Source of the DNA: Candidatus Uhrbacteria bacterium RIFOXYB12_FULL_58_10
Lineage (GTDB): Bacteria; Patescibacteriota; Patescibacteriia; UBA9934; GWF2-40-263
Assembly: GCA_943357275.1 (NCBI GenBank)
Contig: CALRGL010000063.1
Span: 1-5,877, forward strand
Direction: 5' to 3'
DNA: 5,877 bases
Positions 1 to 4,731 of the stretch are shown piece after piece (the stretch's first letter is position 1; each line of letters opens with the position of its first letter). Made by a program: the position numbers and the translations under genes. The notes beneath the pieces are model-generated. The model did no database searches. It saw nothing but the letters and a program-made list of their open reading frames with translations, and was not told the DNA's origin.

Positions 1-2
1 TT

Positions 3-815
3 GAGAATGCTGTCTCTGACATGGAAGAAAACTTTTCTCGCCATCTCAAAGAAATTGGCATGGGTGAGATTCTTGCTGACCTTGAGATGACACCGATCTT
101 TGGCAAAAACGGCACAATTATCGGCATTGCTTCACGACATAGAATGGAAGGGTGGTATCAGTTCTTTGTGGATGAGGTACATCGTCATAAGTACTACGGA
201 AACGAACTCATCAAGCTCATCATCGAACGTGAACTGCGAGTTGCTGTTCACAACGACTGCAAAGTGGAACTCTTCTACCGAAATCACGGATTCAAGGTTC
301 GGGAGCGACGCAATAACGGCGTAACCATCCTTGAGTCGCCAAAGCCGTCCGATCTGACTGAGCTTGTAACCGTGACGATCCGGTGTGCGACAACGGGTCG
401 GTATCTCCAAGTCAAACCGGTTGAATCGAATATCTTTGCAAATACGTGGTCCAACCCCGTGGGAGTCGTCCAAACGGATGAAACTCCTTGGGAAACGGCT
501 GTACGTGTAGTCACGGACGATATCGGATTTGAGTTCAATCATCCTCCGGAACCCGAACAAAATCGTCAGCAAGTCATTCACTGCTCTGAACTATCCAAAG
601 ACGCATCGCTTGATCGTCAATACGTTGTAAGAAACTTTCAAGTCGACGTCATTGACGAATTTGTTCCGTTTCCTGACCCGAACATCTTCCTAGAAACCGA
701 TTGGAAAACTTCGATCGACGTTCGCGTCACGAGCCTTATCAATCGATACACTCGAGACGCTGTTCGAGAACACGACAGGTTCATCAAAGTTCTGACACAA
801 ACAATCCGCACGTAA
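3..815 (+). CDS. GNAT-like/Nudix-like two-domain protein, 5' end outside window
   Basis: The frame is open to the left edge, so the gene probably starts upstream; the first visible ATG is at 21 (numbering below counts from it) and has no Shine-Dalgarno. Residues about 24-105 look like the second half of a GNAT acyltransferase: strand IIGIAS (33-38), an acyl-CoA-loop-like HKYYGNEL (56-63, degenerate against Q/RxxGxG/A) and the typical HN...ELFYRNHGF end (77-91). The first GNAT strand and helix are missing, which supports a start upstream. Residues about 117-245 look like a Nudix domain: GRYLQV, WSNPVG, then a Nudix box at 148-170 that keeps G148, E154, R162 and G169 of Gx5Ex7REUxEExGU, but has V163 for the first catalytic-helix Glu and D166-D167 for the EE pair. 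The WSNPVG approach recalls isopentenyl-diphosphate isomerase, but the isomerase's active-site cysteine is not present there. Substrate is unknown, and the Nudix site may be weak or inactive. Composition appears richer in GC and CG dinucleotides than the neighbours. Confidence 0.7.
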   Translation, partial: ENAVSDMEENFSRHLKEIGMGEILADLEMTPIFGKNGTIIGIASRHRMEGWYQFFVDEVHRHKYYGNELIKLIIERELRVAVHNDCKVELFYRNHGFKVRERRNNGVTILESPKPSDLTELVTVTIRCATTGRYLQVKPVESNIFANTWSNPVGVVQTDETPWETAVRVVTDDIGFEFNHPPEPEQNRQQVIHCSELSKDASLDRQYVVRNFQVDVIDEFVPFPDPNIFLETDWKTSIDVRVTSLINRYTRDAVREHDRFIKVLTQTIRT

Positions 816-820
816 TCTCA

Positions 821-850
821 AAACTCACCCTTCGGTGAGTTTTTTCTTTT
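821..850 (+). terminator. Intrinsic terminator of the GNAT/Nudix-like gene
   Basis: A perfect 9-bp stem AAACTCACC (821-829) / GGTGAGTTT (834-842) with a CTTC loop is followed by an almost unbroken T tract (840-851, one C at 846). It begins 6 nt after the TAA at 813-815. The chimeric gene on the other strand ends at 855, so the hairpin may also serve it, but in that orientation the T run is only three bases and lies within the stem. Confidence 0.85.
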
Positions 851-854
851 TCCG

Positions 855-1385
855 TTAAATAGAGAGAACTGCCAGGGCTCCTTCAGACATTGCATCGGTT
901 ACACGACGAGGTTCAAGAGCATCTCCTACAACAAAGACTTGTTGAACGACTTTTTTCAATTCATGAAACAGACCATTATTTGGAAACGAACCTAAACATA
1001 AGACAACGGTCTTCATTGGAATCGATTTTCTTTTTTGGTGTTTCTCTACCAAAATACTCTTTTTACCTATGGACACAGCCATTGTTTCCGTACAAATCTT
1101 CACTCCTAATTTTTTTAATCGCTGAAGTAACAATGCGCGTTCATCAATCGGTGAATCGTCTTTCAATTGTTTTAAAAGACTGAACCCATCCATTCCAGGA
1201 AGAATCAAATCGAGAAGAATAAGATCTGGATTAAATTCCTTCACAGCTTTCATCACCTCAAGACCGTTTTCCACCGTAGAAATGTGATAACCTTGTTCTG
1301 CAAACGATTCTGAAAGAACACGAAGCAACAACGGGTCATCTTCGACAATTAAAACACGCTTTTGAGATTCTTTTGTGTGCGACAT
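855..1385 (-). CDS. Chimera: receiver-domain N-terminal half + C-terminal tail of an FAD/NAD oxidoreductase
   Basis: 176 residues. Residues 9-77 are a clear response-regulator receiver: KRVLIVEDD (acidic pocket E15, D16), phospho-acceptor D59 in DLILLDL, then LPGMDGF. The sequence stops being a receiver after LLKQLKDDS (70-78): the Thr/Ser of strand 4 and the Lys of strand 5 are absent. From about residue 79 (PIDERALLLQRLKKLGVKI) to the end it reads as the C-terminal part of Old-Yellow-Enzyme-type enoate/dienoyl-CoA reductases and related pyridine-nucleotide oxidoreductases: TVVLCLGSFPNN (126-137) and the FAD-binding FVVGDALEPRRVTDAMSEGA (151-170). The glycine-rich FAD motif, the NAD motif and the TIM barrel of such enzymes are missing. 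Neither half is complete, so phosphotransfer and redox activity both look unlikely in the usual sense. The frame is intact and has a promoter-like sequence. It may be a deletion fusion, a decaying gene, an assembly artefact or a new architecture. Confidence 0.75.
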   Translation of the reverse strand: MSHTKESQKRVLIVEDDPLLLRVLSESFAEQGYHISTVENGLEVMKAVKEFNPDLILLDLILPGMDGFSLLKQLKDDSPIDERALLLQRLKKLGVKICTETMAVSIGKKSILVEKHQKRKSIPMKTVVLCLGSFPNNGLFHELKKVVQQVFVVGDALEPRRVTDAMSEGALAVLSI

Positions 1386-1394
1386 AGTGAATTT

Positions 1395-1422
1395 ACTATA
1401 GAACTCGCATCAACTAATACAA
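1395..1422 (-). promoter_or_regulatory. Promoter of the receiver/oxidoreductase chimera, leaderless type
   Basis: On the minus strand the -10 box TATAGT (1400-1395) lies 9 nt before the ATG at 1385-1383, so transcription should start within about 3 nt of the start codon. A weak -35 (TTGTAT, 1422-1417) is 16 nt upstream. No Shine-Dalgarno is possible. The element is divergent from the promoter of the carbonic-anhydrase-like gene; the 81-nt gap holds both. Confidence 0.5.
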
Positions 1423-1443
1423 CTGGATGATGTGTGTAACTTT

Positions 1444-1452
1444 TGTTATAAT
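1444..1452 (+). promoter_or_regulatory. Extended -10 promoter of the carbonic-anhydrase-like gene
   Basis: TGTTATAAT is a perfect extended -10 (TGn + TATAAT at 1447-1452). The -35 region at 17-nt spacing (1424-1429, TGGATG) is poor, as is common with extended -10 promoters. The expected start near 1459 leaves only about 8 nt before the ATG at 1467 and no Shine-Dalgarno. Confidence 0.65.
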
Positions 1453-1466
1453 TTTCACACCTACAT

Positions 1467-2318
1467 ATGCATGAAGAACAATTTGGAGCAGCTGCACCGT
1501 TTGGACCAGCTACGGAACGATCTCGAGATATTTTAAACGAGCTTGACCGAACCTTACTCAAAAAAATTAAAGAGATGGGTGGACTGGAAACCTATGTTCA
1601 ATCAGTACCTGAACTAAAAGATGCGTTCAATAATAAAAACCACGATCTTTGTTGTATGGACGAACGTACAGCAAAAGGCGCATTAAGCACACCAGGATCA
1701 GGAATTCTCATTGAAGGCGACCAGGCGCAACAAGCCTATATTGAACGGCTCAAAGAAGCTGGCGTTGACGGAGTGTACAGTCACAATGAATGTGGAGCAG
1801 CCAAAATTTACGCAAAAGAACATGGCATTGAAGACGATAACGCTGCAGCAGTTGCTTATTCAAAGGATCTCGCTGAAAAATTAGGTGTTGCCTATAAAGG
1901 ACATATAAAATCCTCTGGAATTCACCCAGGACGTGCTGTTTACTACGATACAACGGGACAAATCGATCGAGGGTCAAATGCCTGGCAAGAAAAAATGCCA
2001 ACAGGATTTTCTGTCAGTCGAAACATTCTAAACGAACAAGAAGCCGAAGACGCTCTTGTTTTGGCAGTCAAAATCGCCTTTGGCTCGCACGGCTACGGTT
2101 CTAATGCTTTTTCAGAGCAAGATCCCCTTTCGGTTATCTACATTTCAAAACCCTCAGAAAATACCTTTGAACATGAAGCGAAATTGAAACAGGAACTAGC
2201 AAAAGCTTATGAGCGCATTGAACGCGAAATTCCAGAAGCAAAAGGACGCATTCATATCGAAGGAATAGAAGCACCTCTTCAAAAAGAAGAAGACAAAGAA
2301 CTAAAAGAAGCCGCCTAA
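1467..2318 (+). CDS. Beta-carbonic-anhydrase-like metalloprotein
   Basis: 283 residues, with a start fixed by the promoter 14 nt upstream. It carries the two motifs of beta-class carbonic anhydrases: CMDER (C63, D65, R67, the CxDxR motif in which Cys binds zinc and the Asp-Arg pair gates the site) and SHNECGA (H106 and C109, the HxxC zinc ligands). This suggests a zinc site for reversible CO2 hydration or a related hydrolase reaction, acting in the cytosol; no signal peptide or membrane segment is seen. It departs from the standard family in several ways: a second Cys at 62, only 43 residues between C63 and H106 (56 in E. coli Can, from memory), TPGSGIL in place of the usual RNAG stretch, and a long C-terminal part (about 145-283) with GIHPGRAVYYD and FGSHGYGSNAFS that I do not recognise. 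The last 50 residues are charged and probably helical. It is a single-gene unit. Catalysis is inferred, and a sensor or structural role is possible. Confidence 0.65.
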   Translation: MHEEQFGAAAPFGPATERSRDILNELDRTLLKKIKEMGGLETYVQSVPELKDAFNNKNHDLCCMDERTAKGALSTPGSGILIEGDQAQQAYIERLKEAGVDGVYSHNECGAAKIYAKEHGIEDDNAAAVAYSKDLAEKLGVAYKGHIKSSGIHPGRAVYYDTTGQIDRGSNAWQEKMPTGFSVSRNILNEQEAEDALVLAVKIAFGSHGYGSNAFSEQDPLSVIYISKPSENTFEHEAKLKQELAKAYERIEREIPEAKGRIHIEGIEAPLQKEEDKELKEAA

Positions 2319-2332
2319 GCGACTGCTTTTTT
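2303..2332. terminator. Possible bidirectional terminator between convergent genes
   Basis: AAAAGAAGC (2303-2311) can pair with GCTTTTTT (2325-2332), with an inner CGC/GCG stem, a CTAA loop and a 3-nt bulge. A run of six T (2327-2332) follows on the plus strand, and the minus strand has a CTTCTTTT tract. It overlaps the stop codons of both convergent genes (TAA at 2316-2318; TAA on minus at 2333-2331). The stem is AT-rich with one G-U pair, so the strength is uncertain. Confidence 0.4.
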
Positions 2333-4139
2333 ATGAGGACGAATTTTGCTCAAGTTTTAATCGCAGTCCATCAATTTGTTCTTGATCGTGAAGCCAACGT
2401 TTTTCTAGTTGAGACAACTCTTGCGTAAGCTCATCTAAACGTTGAGATTTTACAGGCGAGTAATCTGTTGGATTCTCAAAGAAATAGGCAAGGATCGAAC
2501 TTTTTTCTCGATCTAACTCTTTGAGTTGTTTATCAAGACGATCTTGAGAACGCTGATGCTCTTTAATGCGTGTATGCATCTCTGCACGGACTTCTGAAGA
2601 AAGTCCCGCTTGTTCTTGCAGTACATCTCTCTCTTCAAGCGATGACTCTGTGAGATCCGCAAGATCATCCACATAATCTTGATACGAACCTAGGAATTTT
2701 CTCAACGTTCCATTGCGAATTTCAAAAACCGTGTCCACGAGCGTATCTACGAAGGTTCGAGAGTGGGAAATCACAAGAACGGTTCCTTCATACTGTTTGA
2801 GAGCCATAGCTAGAGCTTCTGTCGTTTCTACGTCTAAATGGTTTGTTGGTTCATCCAACAAAAGAACGTTGTGTTCATGAAGCAAAACCCCAGCCAAACA
2901 CAATCGAGCACGCTCTCCCCCACTTAGGACGCTTGTTGGTTTATCAAGATCGTCATTTCTAAACAAAAAGTTGCCTGCCATCATAAGAATGCGTTCCCCT
3001 GAGGCATTGCTTGGAGCCATACGTGTCAGATAACGAATCACCGTTTCTCCTGGGATAAGGGATGTCTCGGTTTTTTGATCGTAATACCCGATATCCGCCT
3101 TATGCCACCATTTGACCGTCCCTGTGAGCGGTTCTATACGTCCAGCGAGCGTTTTTAACAGCGTAGACTTTCCTCGACCATTCTCTCCTGCAATAACCGC
3201 TTTTTGACCACGCTGTAGTTCAAACTCAATCCGATCGGCCACAACAACCTCACCATATCCTATGGAAAGATGTTGCGCTCTGACAGCTGTCCCAGCAACA
3301 AACGATGGCGAAGGAATGGAAATGCGCGTTGTCGCTAGTGCTGAGTTGATGTGTGAAATTTTCGATCTAAGTTTTTCAATGTGCTTGATTTTGCTTTGAG
3401 CTCGCGTAGCCATTGTTGCTTTATAACGAAATCGATCAACAAATTCTTGTTGATGGGCAATGTCACGAGCCAGCTTTTTGTTTGCACTCATTTGCAATTC
3501 CAACTGATTCTCTTTGTACGCAAAATACTCCTGAATCGTCCCTTTATAAGACGCTAGTTTCCCGCGTTCAATTTCGTAGGTGTGCGTACAAGTATTTTGT
3601 AAAAACGTCCGGTCGTGTGCTGCAAGAACAAACGCTCCATTGTAACTTTGCAAAAAACGTTCCAAAAACAACAACGTCTGAAGATCCAGATAGTTTACAG
3701 GTTCATCCAAAAACAGAAGGTTTGGTTCATTCAAAAGCATGGCAACCAGCTTCACACGCATCTGATATCCACCAGAAAGATGTCCAGGAGGCTTTTCTAG
3801 ATGATCTGCCTTGAGACCAAAGAGCGATGCTTGTTTACGCACAACCCATTCTGGTTTTTCACTCTTGTTTTCAAGATAGATCAACGTTGATTCATCAAGC
3901 GGAAGTATTTCATGTTGTTGAACCACTCCCACGCGAGCCAGCGGATAAAACATGGCTGTTCCACCATCCGCCTGTTCATCTCCCATCAAAATTTTAAGAA
4001 GCGTCGACTTTCCTGCCCCGTTTCTCCCAATGAGAGCAATCTTCTGCTTTTCCGTAATCAAAAAAGACAGATCGTCCAAAACAACCTGCAAACCATAGGA
4101 TTTTCGAAGATTTCTGCCTTCAACAAGTGGATGCGCCAT
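2331..4139 (-). CDS. ABC-F family ATPase, YheS-like ribosome-associated factor
   Basis: 602 residues from the ATG at 4139, chosen over an in-frame TTG at 4175 because the -10 box (4154-4149) lies between them. Two ABC ATPase domains without membrane segments define the ABC-F family, soluble proteins that bind the ribosomal E site and act on stalled or slow translation. Domain 1: Walker A GRNGAGKST (38-46), signature LSGGY (121-125), Walker B LFLDEP with E146, switch His H175. Linker, about 205-285, has the long helical hairpin YFAYKENQ...DRFRYKATMATRAQSK expected to contact P-site tRNA. Domain 2: Walker A GENGRGKST (318-326), signature LSGGER (405-410), Walker B LLLLDEP with E430, DEPTNHLD, switch His H459. 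A charged C-terminal coiled coil (about 500-600) resembles that of E. coli YheS. The linker is short, more like housekeeping ABC-F than antibiotic-resistance types. Variants from consensus: DEPVNYLD for DEPTNHLD in domain 1, and AHDR and SHSR for the SHDR switch motifs. Confidence 0.93.
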   Translation of the reverse strand: MAHPLVEGRNLRKSYGLQVVLDDLSFLITEKQKIALIGRNGAGKSTLLKILMGDEQADGGTAMFYPLARVGVVQQHEILPLDESTLIYLENKSEKPEWVVRKQASLFGLKADHLEKPPGHLSGGYQMRVKLVAMLLNEPNLLFLDEPVNYLDLQTLLFLERFLQSYNGAFVLAAHDRTFLQNTCTHTYEIERGKLASYKGTIQEYFAYKENQLELQMSANKKLARDIAHQQEFVDRFRYKATMATRAQSKIKHIEKLRSKISHINSALATTRISIPSPSFVAGTAVRAQHLSIGYGEVVVADRIEFELQRGQKAVIAGENGRGKSTLLKTLAGRIEPLTGTVKWWHKADIGYYDQKTETSLIPGETVIRYLTRMAPSNASGERILMMAGNFLFRNDDLDKPTSVLSGGERARLCLAGVLLHEHNVLLLDEPTNHLDVETTEALAMALKQYEGTVLVISHSRTFVDTLVDTVFEIRNGTLRKFLGSYQDYVDDLADLTESSLEERDVLQEQAGLSSEVRAEMHTRIKEHQRSQDRLDKQLKELDREKSSILAYFFENPTDYSPVKSQRLDELTQELSQLEKRWLHDQEQIDGLRLKLEQNSSS

Positions 4140-4148
4140 AGTAAAGGA

Positions 4149-4175
4149 AGTATAGCAGAATTTTTCTTGAAACAA
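4149..4175 (-). promoter_or_regulatory. Extended -10 promoter of the ABC-F gene, leaderless type
   Basis: Minus strand: TGCTATACT (4157-4149) is an extended -10 box ending 9 nt before the ATG at 4139. A partial -35 (TTGTTT, 4175-4170) sits 15 nt upstream, which is short. The predicted start at about 4142 leaves roughly 3 nt of leader and no Shine-Dalgarno, and this supports the ATG at 4139 as the start. Confidence 0.6.
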
Positions 4176-4196
4176 TCAGAATCTCTTCCATAACTC

Positions 4197-4222
4197 AAAA
4201 CACCGGCACAAACCGGTGTTTT
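4197..4222 (-). terminator. Terminator after the small lysine-rich peptide gene
   Basis: A perfect 10-bp stem AAAACACCGG (4197-4206) / CCGGTGTTTT (4213-4222) with a 6-nt loop lies 7 nt after the stop codon at 4230 on the minus strand and before the ABC-F promoter. The minus-strand T run is four bases and forms part of the stem. The hairpin is nearly symmetric (plus strand: five T then CT), but no plus-strand gene ends here, so the minus-strand role is preferred. Confidence 0.7.
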
Positions 4223-4229
4223 TCTATTG

Positions 4230-4295
4230 TTATTTCTTCTTCGCGTCCTTTTTTGGTTTCTTCACGTTTTTGCGTGAATTCATTCCTTTGGCCAT
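4230..4295 (-). CDS. 21-residue lysine-rich small protein (MAKG...KKPKK type)
   Basis: The reading frame ATG (4295-4293) to TAA (4232-4230) encodes 21 residues, beginning MAKGMNSRKN and ending VKKPKKDAKKK; 10 are Lys and 1 Arg, with one Asp as the only acidic residue. It sits between an extended -10 promoter (4330-4322) and a strong hairpin terminator 7 nt after its stop, so it looks like a complete tiny transcription unit. Very short basic proteins that begin MAKG and contain KKPKK are, from memory, annotated in many bacteria with no known function; I cannot check this. The charge suggests binding to RNA, ribosome or DNA (inference). There is no Shine-Dalgarno. The coding sequence also contains a 6-bp inverted repeat TTCACG/CGTGAA (4261-4266/4273-4278). 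Confidence 0.6.
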   Translation of the reverse strand: MAKGMNSRKNVKKPKKDAKKK

Positions 4296-4321
4296 AGAGA
4301 AAGATTAATGGAATAAGTTGT

Positions 4322-4330
4322 ATTATAACA
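4322..4330 (-). promoter_or_regulatory. Extended -10 promoter of the small lysine-rich gene
   Basis: On the minus strand TGTTATAAT (4330-4322) is a perfect extended -10, base for base the same as the one at 1444-1452. The predicted start near 4315 gives a leader of about 20 nt with no Shine-Dalgarno. The -35 position falls in the last codons of the response regulator and is poor (ATAACG). A 5-bp inverted repeat GTTGT (4317-4321)/ACAAC (4334-4338) flanks the box and could be chance. Confidence 0.6.
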
Positions 4331-4339
4331 CAGACAACA

Positions 4340-4729
4340 TCACACGTTATTCACTTCAAGTAACTCTCGAACTTTTATCATGAGATCATTGATCTTCCAG
4401 TCTGACTTAATCAAATACCCGGAAGAATTTTGTTCTGTTGCAATGGCCATTTTTTCAAGATCACTCAAGTTTGTCAGAATAAGAACGTTTGCTGATTTTC
4501 CCCAGTCGTCTTTACGCAGTTCATGAAACAGAGAAATTCCATCCATGACAGGCATGATTATATCAAGCAAAATCAGATCTGGATGCGTTGTCAGTGCAAG
4601 ATCAAGACCTTCTTTTCCATTCTCTGCTTCTAAAACAAGGTACGCTTCTTTTTCTAATTTCAATTTTAACGCCTCCCTAAGACTAACCTCATCTTCAACA
4701 ATGAGAATAGTCTTTTTTTGTACACGCAT
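4340..4729 (-). CDS. Single-domain response regulator (CheY-like receiver)
   Basis: 129 residues forming one complete receiver domain and nothing else: acidic pocket E12-D13 in LIVEDE, phospho-acceptor D56 in LILLDI, IMPVMDG, T86 in ILTN, K108 in LIKSD. It should take phosphate from the histidine kinase encoded immediately upstream; the gap between the two genes is 2 nt (4730-4731). With no DNA-binding or enzymatic output domain it must act by protein contact or as a phosphate shuttle or sink; the target is not visible here. Its start is fixed by a strong Shine-Dalgarno 6 nt upstream. The stop is TGA. Confidence 0.93.
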   Translation of the reverse strand: MRVQKKTILIVEDEVSLREALKLKLEKEAYLVLEAENGKEGLDLALTTHPDLILLDIIMPVMDGISLFHELRKDDWGKSANVLILTNLSDLEKMAIATEQNSSGYLIKSDWKINDLMIKVRELLEVNNV

Positions 4730-4731
4730 AG

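Noticed and set aside
132..581. A 149-residue open frame antisense to the GNAT/Nudix-like gene.
   Set aside because: The plus frame shows clear GNAT and Nudix motifs, while the antisense protein has no recognisable domain or promoter.
960..972. The 13-bp word TTCATGAAACAGA occurs here and at 4520-4532, encoding FHEL in the same phase in the chimera and the response regulator.
   Set aside because: A 13-mer shared once by chance is not rare in a window of this size, and the flanking bases and protein contexts do not match. It is not evidence of gene conversion.
1408..1432. CATCA...TGATG inverted repeat and a CAACT direct repeat (1411-1415, 1420-1424) between the divergent promoters, as a possible operator.
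   Set aside because: Units of five bases in a short AT-rich gap are expected by chance, and no DNA-binding regulator is encoded nearby.
3413..3814. Open frames antisense to the ABC-F gene (also 3615-3800 and 3912-4193, plus strand).
   Set aside because: They have no recognisable motifs and no start signals, and they mirror a strongly coding frame.
4140..4175. A longer ABC-F start at the TTG at 4175, adding 12 residues.
   Set aside because: The extended -10 box lies inside that extension, there is no good Shine-Dalgarno, and family similarity begins after the ATG at 4139.
4261..4278. TTCACG-TTTTTG-CGTGAA hairpin as a terminator or regulatory RNA.
   Set aside because: Only six base pairs with no following T run, and it lies inside the small peptide's codons.
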